Shown here: one piece after another, positions 1 through 13,475 of the stretch | Layout of the letters: each line of letters opens with the position of its first letter | Position numbering within the stretch: the stretch's first letter is position 1 | Assembly: GCA_022577435.1 (NCBI GenBank) | Contig: JAKOON010000013.1 | Location: forward strand, 858,001 to 922,000 | Origin: Embiotoca jacksoni | Lineage: Eukaryota; Chordata; Actinopteri; Embiotocidae | DNA: 64,000 nucleotides | Reading direction: 5' to 3' | Notes under the pieces: model-generated | Told to the model about the DNA's origin: nothing | The model's database searches: none | What the model saw: only the letters and a program-made list of their open reading frames with translations | Made by a program: the position numbers and the translations under genes

Positions 1-165
1 GAAGTAGATGCAGCAGACAGTTTTAGCTGCAGAGCTCCCGAGCCCTGAAAGCAACGTGATCTTCTCCGTTTTATTTCATGCCAGCTGGCAAAAACAGCTT
101 TTAGGCGCATTACCGCCACCTTCTGACGGGAGTAACGCATTACAACCAGGCGAGATACTTTACCT
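1..165 (+). mobile_element. Fragment of a hAT-like interspersed repeat
   Basis: Positions 78-165 (GCCAGCTGGC, AACAGCTTTTAGGCGCATTA, CGCCACCTTCTG, ACAACCAGGC) match, with small changes, the reverse complement of 17070-17165. They also share the AGCTTTTAGG(T/C)GCATTAC core with the hAT-like element near 36870. The left part may continue before the window. Confidence 0.6.
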
Positions 166-2952
166 CTGAGAGTTAATATTTTATTCTTTTAGTAAAGCTC
201 AGTGGAAAAACTGTCTTCTGTAACTTTCTATTTTATCATCTTTTACCATCTGATCTCATGTTTCACCCACCTGCCTGTTTTCTGTCTTGGTTTTTTTTTT
301 CTTGTTTTTTTTCTTCTGTCCAAGGACGAAGTAGGTTTTCATTTCTTTTCTCTCCAGTGTTTTGAGTTCCTCGTCCTCTCCGTGGTGTTAAAAAGCTGGC
401 AGATTGATCGGTCCATAAGACGTTCCCTCCTGCCGTCTTCTTATTGATGCTCTTCTGTTAGCCTGGCGGGGGACTGAGATGCTCTTGTGTTGCCTTTTGT
501 CACGAGCGGCCGTGTTTGCGTCGAAGCGTGTGGAAAATTCCTTTCGCTTTCAGAAAACTGCTGCCCTCAGCGATACGATGCCGCCGCAGAAATGTGGATC
601 CAAACTCTTCACTTGCCGGTCGAGATGAATGTTTGTCCGGAGAAATCGTTCCGACGCGACCCGAACGGCGTCTCTAATATGCATCGTTGGTTTTATGCTT
701 TACGGACGTTTAGGCTGTGCATGCTGACCACAGCTTGGAGTTACTGAGAGCAGTTTGCTGTCTGCACCCGAGTAAATCGCCGTCATTAAAGTCGGTGCTT
801 CATATCCCACCGGTGGCGACGTGACGGACACATATTTAGTGGAATATGCAGTTTAGGTTTCTTTGTTTGGGATTTATTAATTACTTTTTAACAACTTAAA
901 AAAATCTTTTCGATTTCCCAACCCAGTCTTTAGCACCGACCACCACGTTTCCCTCTGAAGGAATGAAGTTGTTGAAAGCGCTCACTGATTTTCTCTACAA
1001 CTGCCGGGCATCTAAAACAGCTGCACTCTTTATCTCCTTATCAAATCATAAAAAACTATTATCTCAAAATAGGGCAAGCTGTAAGAAACAAAATTAAAAA
1101 TACATCAAGTGAGCAAAGTATTGGTCATTAATGTATTAATCAAGAACATGACCACTACAAGATGTACAGCTCAGATTAATCATGGCATTAATGAGCTCTG
1201 AAAGCGCGATTCCCAACTCGTTATTTAATGATTCCTGCGACACGCCCACAAGACTGTAGAAAAAAACAGCGCTTGAAAATCCAAACTATGTCTTTAATTT
1301 GCTGCACTGCTTCCAGTCATTACCTTCCACTGTCTAGCTGAGTGTGCTCCTATAGACCCGTTTGTTATTTTCAACGTGAGCTCCAAAGTTGTCCTGCAAA
1401 CGTCCTCTGCGGAGTCGAGCGCGGAGTGAAGCTGACATTTCCGCGGCTTTGGAAGTTTAACTTTACTGCTTTTTCATTCGTGGTTCGTGCTTGCAGCTGA
1501 TTGGGAAAATGTATTCCTATTATGATGGAAATAGCACCTGGGGATTTTTGCTTTGTTGGAATTGTTGTAAACTCTCGCATCATAGTCGGGTAGAATAAGG
1601 CCTGATGGGCGCATTTTAAAAGCACAAACCTGACTGGAAAACAGAAAATGCCTTATTTTCTTCTGATATGTTTGAACTGGCTTCTTCTTTTTTTTTTTTT
1701 TGTCAAATCAGATCTTGAGGACAGACTGTTCGCACGGTTTTGTGCAAGTGAACAGATTGGATTCGGTGTTGTCCAGACAGCACCGATCTATCTGCACGGG
1801 TTGCCACGGTAACGACGTAAGCTACGCCGGCGACGCTAGCACGGAAGAGGCAGCAGAGCGTTTATTTCGTCTTCCGTCCGTGGAGTCTCGTCATCGTCGT
1901 CCTCCACAAAATAAAACAAAATAAAAACATCTCCAAATGTGGTTTTGAATCCGGATTGCCGAAATCACATTTCATGTGTTTTTTTTTGGCTGTTCAGACT
2001 TTCAAAGATCAATCTGAACAAAAATCAGATTTGGGCTGGCAGTCTGAACATATCTTTAGTTTCGGACTACAGTTCAAGCCACAGATTACAATCTCCACTT
2101 CATCAGATGAGTCCAGGATGATTCATTCACTGGTTGAGGGTTTTACCTCTTTTTCTTTCTTTTTTTAGTCCATTATTTCATTTCTCTCCAGTTCAGAGAG
2201 AGTGAGAGCAATCAATCATGACTAAAGCCCATTCTCCGTTTCTTTAACCATCCTCAGCGACTTCTATCTCAACTCATCAAGTATAATGTGACACTCTGAC
2301 CAAATACAAAGAATGTAATGTACCCACAGTCTGACAGACAGAAATGGGCAAATGATTGAAGGCTTCACCTTTTAAAGCTCGCGCCTGTTCTGTTCTGTTT
2401 CTGGAGATTAGACTGACGTTGTTCTGATTCGCAACTAATTGTTTGGTCGTACAGTCAGTGAGTGTGTGTCGACTCGAATACCGACACAACCCTCTTTGAT
2501 GCAGGAAGCCCTTCACTTTAAATGTGCATTTCAGGCTACTGATAAATAAAATCATTACAGTAGAAATAAATAAATAAAAAAGCCAAAGTGAAAAACGTAA
2601 AATTTGAGTTTTGTGCTTAAAGAAAGTGTTCCTCTTAACTGCAGGTTCTCGGTGACTCTTATCATCCAACGACGACTCCTCCTAAATGGCACTAAAACTA
2701 GAGTTTCCTCTTAAGAGCCGTTGAAATTAAACATGGCGTCATTTCTCCGAAGTGCTCGCAGATTATCTGTGAGGATTTGACTGATGGTAACCGGGTCTTG
2801 GTAACGGTGAGATGCTCCTTTTAGTGCTGAAACGCTTCGCGGACTCCTCTCAGAGCAGAGAACTGAGCAGTCTTCAAGTCAGGACGCATTTTATTCTTTT
2901 TAGATTTATTTTTTTTGTCCCTGTGTCCACAGAACGGTGCTTCATGGAGAGA

Positions 2953-2953
<1 letters not shown>

Positions 2954-2983
<30 letters not shown>
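2954..2983 (+). repeat. (AC)n microsatellite
   Basis: Perfect AC dinucleotide run of about 30 bp, preceded by GAGAGAG. It underlies several false open frames. Confidence 0.97.
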
Positions 2984-2985
<2 letters not shown>

Positions 2986-5454
2986 CTCTACGACGCCAGA
3001 TAATCTTTCAAACCCAAACACTTTGTAGTGTGTGTGTCTCCATTTGGGGGATTGAGTCATACTTGGATGTCCTCTGTATTCAGCGGCTCCCTCAGCGGAC
3101 TCGGAGCCTTTCTTTAATTCAGTGGCTGAAATTGTTTTATTCTCTTTAGAAAGCGTCTTCAGTGGTGCCTCCAAATATTCCCATTTTTCAAAGCTTGATA
3201 CAGAAGATTGGAGCGCAGTAAGCAATCTGTTTTTGCACATTGCCTCCGCGTTCCTCCGCGAGCTGCGTTTTTTTTTTTGTTTTTTTTTTCTAACCACGTG
3301 CCGTACGGTGAAACAAACATTCGTTTTGTATTTTTTTTTATGAGCGCCACACAACGTATCATTCCAGCTCGGCGAGAAGCAGAAGGACGTGAAGGAATGT
3401 GAGAAAGGTCACGGTGACAGTTTACAGAATGAAGACAGAAATTACAGCTCGCTCCTCAATCCATCAAGAAGATGTAGCAGGGTTTCCCCGACCGTTGTCC
3501 CCTGAGAGACACAAAACACGGATGTCCTCATAGAACTGCAGTTACATCTAGTAACTACTATTTATTTACCTAATTCCTGTGCACCCGTTTACTTTTTTCA
3601 TTGTTACAGCACAAAAAAGAAAAGAAAAGGTCCTCCTCGACCTCCTGCTGTTCCTGGTTCTTTACGTTCTGCGTCTCTGTAAGCCGCCACTGAGTTTGAC
3701 CTTATAAAAGCAGCTGTCGGCAGATTTGCCGTGGCGCCATTAAACTCGCCGAATTAGAAAAAAGGAATAAATAAATTGTTAGTGTCCTTATCTCGGCGTG
3801 CACACGAACTCTCCCGTACTAAAACACGTAGCTAACAACTCCGGCGTCGGTGCAAATGTCAGCATTAATAACACCCCGGAACGGCAATTAAAATGAGGGC
3901 TGCCACATTAAGGCACTTTAGCAGGATTAATTAGACCACATGACAGAACGTACCTTCTCGTGGAACCTTTTTTTTTTGTTCCTCTTTTGTGTGTTTTTCT
4001 CGACAAACTGTTTTGAGGAAGTTGTGCCAATTGAGGCTGAAACATACCAGTATAAAGAAGAAAATATATGTTTTATTAAAAAAAAACAAAAAAAACAAAA
4101 AAAACATGCTTAGTGTAGCAGAAAACTGGTGGAAGCGAAAAGTGATGAACCGTTCAAAAAAAAAAAAAAACATGCCACGATTGCTCGGTGAACCTAAAAA
4201 ATGGGACTTGATGGAATTCATCCAATACGAAATAAGTGAATCTTATAAAACGCAGCCTCGGGACTTCATCGTTCAGCCCACACCTACAGCAGGCTGACAG
4301 GATGTAAGGATTTCACAACATCATCCTGAGATGTACTGCAATCTCATATAGGGGCAACTGCCGATTTTTTTAGCAACATATTTTATCAGTGCAGACTTCG
4401 ACAGCGGGTCCATTTCATTCGCCGGCTGTTTTCAACTCCTCTTTGATGATTTTTTTTTTCTCGTCTTACCTCTTTTCCATAATTTATGAAACTGAAATGA
4501 AGTAATTGGGATTCAGTTCGTTCATTACTCTATTAAGCACAGATATTAAAAGGCCCATGAGCCTCAGCTCAGGTATGCAAAATGACTAATGGAGCCCTCC
4601 TGACTGCCTGTAAACCCTGGCATAGGATAAATACAGGAAAATATTAACGAAGATTCAGTGTTTAATATTAAAGAAGTGGGAAAAAAACAACTGCACAGAG
4701 AAGAAGTTGTAATTTATATATTTTATGTAGTTTCCAAATCCTTCATTTCTGCTGCTGTATGTTGGAAAACTTCCCCTTCATGTCGTTGAAGTTCTGTTCT
4801 GTCTGATCCATTGAGCACAAATCTCAAACATAATCCCTGCTTGAACAATTTATCCACATAAACAGCAAAATGTTGTGGATTTAACAGGTTTCCAGATCCC
4901 AAGCTTTTTTTTCTTCTTCTTTTTTTTTGACTGTCACTTAAGATATTAGAGAGGAACTTTAAAGCTGTCAGCATTTCTGAACAGACGTAATATTAGCAGC
5001 GTTTTCTGCAGTCACATGTGAGTCGCGCTCTCCCTGGATTGATGATCGTCAGCCTGCACATTTAGATTCCATGATAACAAACCATTAGCGTTTTTTCATT
5101 CGGTGGCTGCGCAATCAGAGTATTAGCGTTCGCTCACTCTGTAAAATGCTCTCTGATCTCAGCTAACTGGGCCTCATGTAGCTTCATTAACTGACAACTG
5201 TCACACAGTATTAACAGTCACATTGATATACATGCACACACTCAACCCGTTCCAGTTTCCTTCAGAGTTGAGGGCTGATTCAGTTGGCTAAAGGCGCCGT
5301 ATTTTTTTTTTCTTTCTTTTTTAATCCAGTGATTAAAAGCAATGTTCTGTTTTCATTCTTAATCTTTTTGAACAAAGAAACCCGAGATGTGTGAAATCTG
5401 AAGTTGTCCTGAAACTGTTTGAATTTTCCAGACTCGTTTGTCCAAATCGGCGTA

Positions 5455-5565
5455 CTTGTGTACAACGTGAAGTGAAGTTCACGCCGTCGAGTACAGAAAC
5501 ATTGCAGCGCGCTACAAGTACCAGGACGATGCACTCAAAGCAAAACAAAAGAGAGGATTTGACCA
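5455..5565 (-). repeat. Diverged relative of the 50.6-kb TIR element
   Basis: The reverse complement contains TTTGAGTGCATCGTCCTGGT followed by ACTTGTAG and, further on, GTACTCGAC, in the order seen at 50776-50850 (TTTGAGTGCATCATCCTGGT, ACTTGCAG, GTACACGAG). Its termini are not preserved. Confidence 0.55.
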
Positions 5566-7347
5566 GCCGGGGGAACGAAGACAAATAAACTTTTCGAACT
5601 CGAACTGTATTAATAAGCAACTGTTCCGAATGATGGACTCGTGGCTAAATTTGTTCTACCCAAGAGGACAAGATGATTTTTAATGAGAATGAACATCTGT
5701 CTGCTGTGTGTCCCGCTGGGATCCACATGACAAGTGTGAAATATAAAAATAGTTTCTTGATTCCCACTCAAAAGCAATTGGTTAACATGACACTTTGTAA
5801 AATACGGTATATTTCCCGACAGACATATTAAATATACCAAGGAAAGGGTTATTTACATCCTAAATAATAGCTGTCTTTAATAATTCATCGACGTGTGACT
5901 TTGCTTCGCTGGAATCTTCTCCGAACCGTAGAGAATCTTCCTGCTTGCCTGTGGTTGTGTTGCATTTAGTCGCGGACAAACCGGCAGCTTATGATTTACG
6001 GCTGCGTTCCTGAGAGTTGAATGGAACTAAAGAGATCGACAGAGTCTCTGGGGAGTTGCATATACGGTACAGTATATTGCGGTCAGAGAGCACGGAGAGT
6101 AATTGCAGCCACAGACAGGAAAAAATAAGAAAGAAATAAAAGAAGTTACCCAAATCTCTGGGATGTACAGTTCAGGTAAAACTGCTTCACATAAAAGCCT
6201 CTTTGTCTCGGAAAAATGCAGCAAACAATCATTGACAGAAATCACAGCTCCTTGTTTGAAATTCCATCCCACCCAGAGTGAGGGAGGGTGGGGAGGGGGA
6301 GGGGGGTACTGAGAGGGAGATGAAGGGAGAGAAAAAGCAACAGTCAGAGAGACGGGGAGAGGTGAGGATGAAGGGTTGTGGGATTTGAGAGGTGATGGAG
6401 GAGAAGTGGTAGAAACCTTTCCAGCCTCGGAGCAGAAGGTGAAGAATGTGGTTTGACACTAAAGACTGTATGAGTGCTGACATTTTGTGCCTGTAGCCAA
6501 CCTGCAGTCATCGGTGTGTTGGTGCACGGCCGGCACGAATTTCCAATATTAAAATAGTCGTTATGAGCTACAAATTCGATTAGTACATACGACTATCTTC
6601 CTTATTTTCCTGTTTATAGTCATAATAAAGCTGCTGAAAGTGGGATTTAATGCATACAGAGTCACTGGAAGAACACGCCGCTGTTTAATTTGTTAATGTA
6701 ATTTTTCCAGTGCTGTTAGTGTCACAAAACAAAACCCTGCTTCCCTCCATCACATTAGGATGGACGCAGAAGTATTAAATGCAAATATGTTAAAAAAAAA
6801 AACAGGGCACATGAAACCAAAAATAATCAGTGCAATTTTCAAAATGGGCTCCATTAAAACTGTTTATTTATTTGTTTTCCTCCCACACACTTACATTACA
6901 CATTGCATTTATTTATTAAAAAAACTAAATACATAAAGAGAATATTACCACCTGATATTTGATGACCGCTGACCGGTAATTGTTTTCCCACAGTCAAACA
7001 CAAATGCATTTAAATGAGTCACTGTCCTTGGTGCTGAAACGCTCGACATCATCTCTACATCGTCTCTACGTCGTCTCTGAATGGAAGCCGTTTCATTTGG
7101 ATGTTTGCTTTCATTGCCTTGAATAAATGTGTGCTTTAAAAAAAATAAAATAACAATAATAACAATTCTGAACTAAGCAGCTTGCAATGGCGCTCAAGAG
7201 CACTTTGTTGTATCGATGTGAAAAGCAACGACGGAGAATCTGTACAAAAGGTCGCACTGAAAAGAGTTTACAAACTGTGGGAGGCAGGGTTGGATGAACA
7301 CAAAAAAATGTAGTCTGGGGGGGAAGGCTGGCTCTGAAGGCATGAAT

Positions 7348-7350
<3 letters not shown>

Positions 7351-7438
<88 letters not shown>
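7351..7438 (+). repeat. (TG)44 microsatellite
   Basis: Perfect 88-bp TG run. It faces an opposite-sense CA run at 7572, so a transcript could fold into a long hairpin. All the long His/Thr or Cys/Val open frames here are products of the tract. Confidence 0.98.
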
Positions 7439-7441
<3 letters not shown>

Positions 7442-7570
7442 GCATTCATGGATTATTTGTGGAAGACACCGGTTCATCTGGGAGATCGGTTGTTGGGGAA
7501 TTCAGTTATGGAGCCAAACTGGAATTCCCAACGGTTACAATTAAAGACAAACATACACAAAAATGTGTAT

Positions 7571-7571
<1 letters not shown>

Positions 7572-7622
<51 letters not shown>
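7572..7622 (+). repeat. (CA)n microsatellite
   Basis: About 51 bp of perfect CA, 133 bp after the TG tract at 7351 and complementary to it. Confidence 0.98.
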
Positions 7623-7626
<4 letters not shown>

Positions 7627-9569
7627 CCTTCTGTCCACGAACGTTATCGCAACACTAACATTGTTAATGATGAAGATGATACTAATTAGATGAAGCGGCC
7701 TCGACGTTGAGCTGCATCAGCTCTTCATCGTTCTCAATCTAGAAGATCCAGCGAAGTATAAAAGGAGCGTTGCAACGGAGGACGAGCGTTAAATACGTCT
7801 TTGTGTCCTCTAGGAACTAATTTCCAAAACATGACGTGATAAATTATTTTTTTTTCCATCCCTGGCTATTTCTGTCCGCCGGCTGCATCTGGAGTCCATT
7901 AACCTGAACCTTTTCCCGGCTGTTACGTGGATTAAAAGGTTGCACGTGTCCAATATGTCGGCGAGAGAAATTAGATTCCGATTGATTGAGATTCTGATGC
8001 ATGTTGGGAAAAAGAGACTTTAACCTTTTGGAGGGGGTGGGGGGTGACTGGGGGGGGTGGGCATCTTGCAGGTAGAGCCTTCATTAGAACATGCTCGATT
8101 GAGCCATGTGTGTGTACGGGACAATATGTGCGAGACAGCCAGGAGGGTATGCCGACAAGGTGCCCCCCCCCCCCACCACCACCACATACATGTCCAGAGA
8201 CGGGGGAAGAGGAAGATAATAGGGAAGCAGAGCGGAGAATATATTGTACTCTTCTTGACAAGCTGCTGTGGCCTTTTAAAAACTTTAGAATTTGAACCTG
8301 CATTTCTGCACAGAGAAGTAGTAGATTTCTTTTTAAGAGCTAGAAAAATGTCCAAGATATTTTTAATTGCTGACTAAAACCAGCCACGGGACTGTTTCAG
8401 TGTCTAGGATGTATTCAGCCAGACAGTAAATTGTCAGATTGGCTGATTCTGAACCTCAGGATTTCCATAATTCAAGTTCTGAAGAGAGTTAAGTAGGTTT
8501 GTAATCATGTTTACTAATTATTTGATCACACACTTACTGATTTGTTTATTTATATTGACTCGTTTGTTTTGGCCAAATACCTCTACATCTGATTGAGTTT
8601 TTAGCAATTTCTTTCGCTGGATAGAAAAAAGGGGAATTTTGTGGAAAAACATGTTATTATCTCAGATATTGGAAAATTTAAGAAGTAATGGAAACCTTGG
8701 TATTTTATGAGTAGATGATGTGCTGGGTATCATTAAATTGATGAAGCCTTCTGGCTAGGTTTATATATGGACATTTCGAGTAACATTGTTCATTATTTAA
8801 ACAACTTCTATTTGCATTTTTTTTAAATCTAAAATCCTTCAACTTTCAAAGTGAGTACAAAAGGAATCGTGAGCACAGATTGAGTTGCAGCGTTCAGTTC
8901 TCGGGCCGATGTGGTCTAACAAGTCATAATCCGACAGTTGGGATCGCCCAGGAAGCCACTTTCCTTCCACAAACCTTCGAGGATCGATGCCGACCTGAGA
9001 TGTGCCGTTGCATTATCGCAACACTCCGAATCAATGGTCAGCGGCTTGAAATTAGGCCGGTGGCCCCGACTAATGGGAGAAGCTTTTTGAGCAGAGAGAC
9101 CTGCCAGCATGTTTAACACGCGGCTCTATGCATAGTGAAGACTGAAAGGAAAAAGCTGATCTATCAGTAGCATAAATAAATGAAACTGGGCTTCATAGGA
9201 CTGAGACTCCCCCCCCCCCTTCTTGGTGCATTGATTTTTGTTATTTTTATTTTTCCTCCTCTCGCTGTAGAATAGCCAGCTAAGCTTTTTAAAAGCTCAG
9301 GTGTAATTGTTGCATTAAGGACAGAGCGATATCGATCAGAGTAACTGAGGCAAAAGAGCCACTGCATATTGGCCATAACGTCAGAGAGCAGGCTCATGTA
9401 ATGAGGAGCCATTTGGCCACCGTCTCTCCTCTGCTAATGGTTGTAGTCATATCTATTTCAGGTGGAGGCCCATCTCTTTCTCTTCTGCTCTTTGATCTGC
9501 TGAGCAGGTGCATTTAATCCATGCTCATTTCTATTTGGGTCAGAATGATTAGGATTGATGACATGCGTA

Positions 9570-9572
<3 letters not shown>

Positions 9573-9643
<71 letters not shown>
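9573..9643 (+). repeat. (GT)n microsatellite
   Basis: 71-bp perfect GT run. Confidence 0.98.
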
Positions 9644-9644
<1 letters not shown>

Positions 9645-10059
9645 AAGCGCTCGGCTTGCTTCACTGGTGTCAATAATATCAGCCTGGATAGGTGCTTGGA
9701 AAATCTTCACTTCAAGTGACGGAGCAGCGATTAATTGGAGGAGAGATGGGAGGAAATAAAGTTTAAGAGACACAGTTTAAGAGGAAGCAGCGAAAAGCAC
9801 AAGTGGAAATTGATTGAAAAAGGAAGCGGATGATGAGGGTTGTTGTGGAGAAGAAGAAAACGTACTTCCCCGTTGCCAATCGCATACTTTTTCTTTTTGC
9901 TTTCAGTGTACTGCAGCTACTCTTAGAAAGTACGCACTGTTGCGTGTAGTGTGTATACAATAGGGACGTGCTGCCTCGTCATAAAAATGCGCCTCGAACT
10001 CGGTCGCGTGTGAAGTAAAAAGAAAAAAAAGGATTTGGAACGAGTGCGCTTCCTTTTAA

Positions 10060-10350
10060 TGCCTCTTCTTCTTCTTCTTCCTTTTATGGGCGGAGCCTGA
10101 CGCCACCAACGTCAGCGGCGGCTCAGTCGACGTGACGTATCTTCCGCTGCGCAAAGGATTGTGGGTCTGAACAGCCGGAGCAGCATGCTGGCCTGCACGC
10201 TGTCAAATATAACCGGATGTAGTAGAACATCCTGGTACTTTTGGCATTTAACATACTATATATTGGGACATACTACATCGTTCTCTGACATACTAGATGT
10301 TGTAATGCAGGGAAAGGAACAGAGAGACGTTAAATATGTTTTGGGTTGAA
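10060..10350 (+). repeat. Probable fish interspersed repeat with ACATACTA motifs
   Basis: The segment has GGATTGTGGGTCTGAACAGC, AACATCCTGGTACTTTTGGC and spaced copies of ACATACTA (about 10250, 10268 and 10288). I recall this order from repeats in other fish genomes but not the family name. The ACATCCTGGTACTT core resembles the elements at 5455 and 50627. The 62-codon open frame here is therefore not treated as a gene. Confidence 0.45.
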
Positions 10351-10565
10351 TCGGGTGACATTTGAAATCCATAGAACCAAATTTTGACTATTTTTTCCAG
10401 ATGTACAGATACAACAAAAAGTCTCTCTCCAAAAGACGCCATTTTCGTTCCTCCGCCGTCTCTTCTCCTTCCCCTGATGTCAGACTAATTTATGAAGCGG
10501 CAGCAGCAGTGCATCAGACGAGCTGCACCGCTGGCTGGCGAGGCCTCGCTCCCGACCGCTCCGAC

Positions 10566-10589
10566 TGTGTGTGTGTGTGTGTGTTTTAG

Positions 10590-10628
<39 letters not shown>
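10566..10628 (+). repeat. Interrupted (TG)n microsatellite
   Basis: Two TG blocks (10566-10584 and 10592-10628) separated by TTTAGAC. Confidence 0.95.
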
Positions 10629-10629
<1 letters not shown>

Positions 10630-12777
10630 TTACCCCCCTGCAGAGGACCACACTCAATAATGCATAGCTGCAGGCCTAAACTGGAGCAAGCTGAGGATGC
10701 ATCCTCCATTTTGTCCCAAAAAAATAAAACAAAAAAAGTGCATCACACGGTCTCCCTCGCACACGCTTACACCAACATGGAGCGTGAAGGGAATCTTATT
10801 ACAAAGCGGCGCAACATCTATAAAACATGGATCTTTACCACACAAGGAAGATGTCGGGGACACACGAGGTCACAACATCACATCCACTTACTTATAGCTG
10901 TAGAAGTGAAACAGTGCATTATGAAAGTCATCTTAAGTTTTACGTGACAAATTAGGCGCCGTTTCATACTAAACCAAGCAGACGGTGGGAGTCACTTCAG
11001 GTAGCAGGTTTAAAAACCAGCTGGTTTCAAAATATTTAAAAATGCATTCGTTTCCACATCCGTCTCCCGTTGTCTTCAGCGAGTTCTGATTCTGTTTGGT
11101 CGTGTTGTTAATCATACTGACGAAGAAAGACAGACAGGGTCTCCTTATGTTTTTATCTTAATTTTTTTATTATTATATATCGAGATTTTCAACAAGCATA
11201 AAACAAAAAAAATGGACCAACATGACCTAGAAAAGAAAAAGAAAAAAGAAAACATGTTTGAATGCAAAATGCAGCTTCCGTCACTCGGATGCTTGTCGTG
11301 ACGTTGGAAGCTGTGCAGCGTCGTTGGTCATTGTGCAAGATGTGCTGAATATAAACAGAGAAGTTAAAAGAAAAAAAAATACTGGAAAAGAATTACTACT
11401 TTTTACAAATCCATTTCAGTTTCCCTTTTGGGATCATACAAGCAAATAAGCTCTTTGTCTGTATGACACGCTGTCTGTTTGAATTAAGAGCTTATAGCTG
11501 CAGCGAACCTGTGAACTGTGTATCGCAGGTTGTCCCTGGTCAGTAGCTGCTATTCAGTCACCACCAAGTGACCATGAAAGGAGAGTCCGCACATCTCATC
11601 TAATCAGAGCGTCCTCGAACGCCGTTTCAGGACAATGTGAGACACCGGAGCCCCGAACGAGGGCTCGTTCAGGGCCTTCAGGGCTCTTCGGCTGTATTTC
11701 ACTTCAATTTGACTAATCACACAAGATGTTCCCTGGGAACAAGATAACCCTGGAAATTACACAAATGAAACAGAAAACCAGAGTTTGAAAAACGAGGGCT
11801 TTTATGATCTCTTCAGGATGTGTGGAGTTGGATTATGGGAAATGTCTTTGTATGTTTTTGGTCTTTTAAAATGTTTCCTTCTTTTTGAAATACCAAAAGC
11901 AACCTTCATGAAGTGGAATATTTGCAGTATTACGAAGGGGGGAGGAAAATATGCTACTTTGTAAAAAAAAAAAAAAAAAAAAAAGTTTTAGTTTTGTTTT
12001 GTTTTGCCCTTGAAGACAGTCTTGAATGTTTGAAGTATAGCAGGTGAACCAACGTACACTTATCAGAGAGCACAGAAATATATTTACATTTGCAATGTCG
12101 GTTCATCCGTGATCTTATTTCCCCTCTGAAATTAAATCCAATGAATCGTAAGTCATTCGAAAATAAAATGCCACTGTGGAAAAGCCTGCTTATTTCTATG
12201 GGAACCGTCGTAGTTAGTCCCCACAAGACAAAAGGGAGATGAATGGGATTTAGCAGCCGGGGTCAAAGACTAAACTCCTCGCTTTTCTTCCTGGCTGGAG
12301 AAAAAGCAAAATGGCCGTAAATCCCCCCCCCGCTGGCCGGAGCCAGCATGAAGAGTGCGATTAACCGTGTTGGTAGGCAGCGTCTGTTTTCTGACCTCTA
12401 ATCTCACCTCCTCTCATTTGTATTCTGTAGCTCTCGTCTGGCCTACTGTCCTCTGCAGAGACACCGGTTTTAGTGTCTGAATAGAGGTGAATAAAATATA
12501 TTGGGAAAGAAGAAGAAAATATATTGGATGTGTTTTTTACAGAAGACAAAAGCAAGCAAAGGTACACTGTATTAAAAAAACAAAAGATATATAGAGTGTA
12601 CAGAGGAGTTCATCTGGTCGTTTTAGAGACAGCTGGAGGGAGATGAGAGTCGGGGAAGGAAGTGTCTCTAGTTTTATATTCAAGCAGACTTCAATCCATC
12701 CATAACTTCAGCCAACTGCAGGGAGTGACAGAAAAAAGTTGAAGAGTGGAAGAAAACATTGTGCTGAATTACTCAGT

Positions 12778-12857
12778 AGAGAGAGAGAGAGGGAGAGAGA
12801 GAGAGGGGGGAGGGAGAGAGAGAGGGAGAGAGAGAGGGAGAGAGAGAGAGAGGGAGG

Positions 12858-12899
<42 letters not shown>

Positions 12900-12902
12900 A
12901 GG
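12778..12902 (+). repeat. 125-nt uninterrupted purine tract, (GA)n/(GGGA)n
   Basis: Every base from 12778 to 12902 is A or G, mostly GA with GGGA and GGGAGG interruptions. Long polypurine mirror-like tracts can form triplex DNA. The Arg/Glu open frame here is not a gene. Confidence 0.95.
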
Positions 12903-13159
12903 CTGGAAGTGGCAGCTCTGACTGAAGTCTGGAGGATGACAGTAAAGGGCAAGTTATATAGCCAGGAGAGAAGTGTTTACCTTAGTGGGAGGGATGGGAG
13001 GGGGGGGGGTTGACACTGGGTGACACAGGGAGAGACAATTGATTGGAGAAAGGAGAGGAAGACAAGAGAGGAGAGGGGAGGAAATCAGGAAACGAGAAAA
13101 ACTCGAGAGGAGAGGTGACAAAACCAAATCTGACTTTAATTTAAAAAAAGACAACAAAA

Positions 13160-13475
13160 CTCAAAAGAACTCTTGAAGCCGATGCAGAAGTGCTTTAAGC
13201 TAAAATAAGCTGTTTTTGGGAGCGTGTCTGTTTGATTGACAGACCAGTGGTGCAGTCAGGTTACAGCTATCAGTGGGCGGGACTTGGTATTCAATCACAT
13301 CAGTCAGATCCCCCGCTCGATCCTCCTCCCCCAGCTCGTCCAAATATGGTCACTTCCTGCTCCAAACCGCTCCGAACTAGCAAAGCAAAGATGGCGCTGG
13401 AAAAAAATCCCAACTGGAGGCTTCAAAACGGACGTTCACGAACCAAACGGGTGACGTCGCGGCTGGTCGCCGCCT
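13160..13475 (+). repeat. Interspersed repeat copy (same family as 27495-27765)
   Basis: It begins with GAAGCCGATGCAGAAGTGC (also at 27030 and 42590) and runs through the shared central block to the tail CGTTCACGAACCAAACGGGT. It supplies two overlapping short open frames (13232-13477 and 13236-13454) that have no protein-like conservation beyond the repeat. Confidence 0.8.

Noticed and set aside
2821..3354. 177-codon minus-strand frame
   Set aside because: It crosses a CA tract and poly(T) runs, giving Lys runs and a Cys-Val repeat; no domain seen.
7111..7693. Overlapping open frames up to 131 codons rich in His-Thr or Cys-Val
   Set aside because: They are translations of the TG and CA microsatellites; similar frames at 9549, 19254, 25190, 33477, 50005, 53631, 60517 and 63526 are rejected for the same reason.
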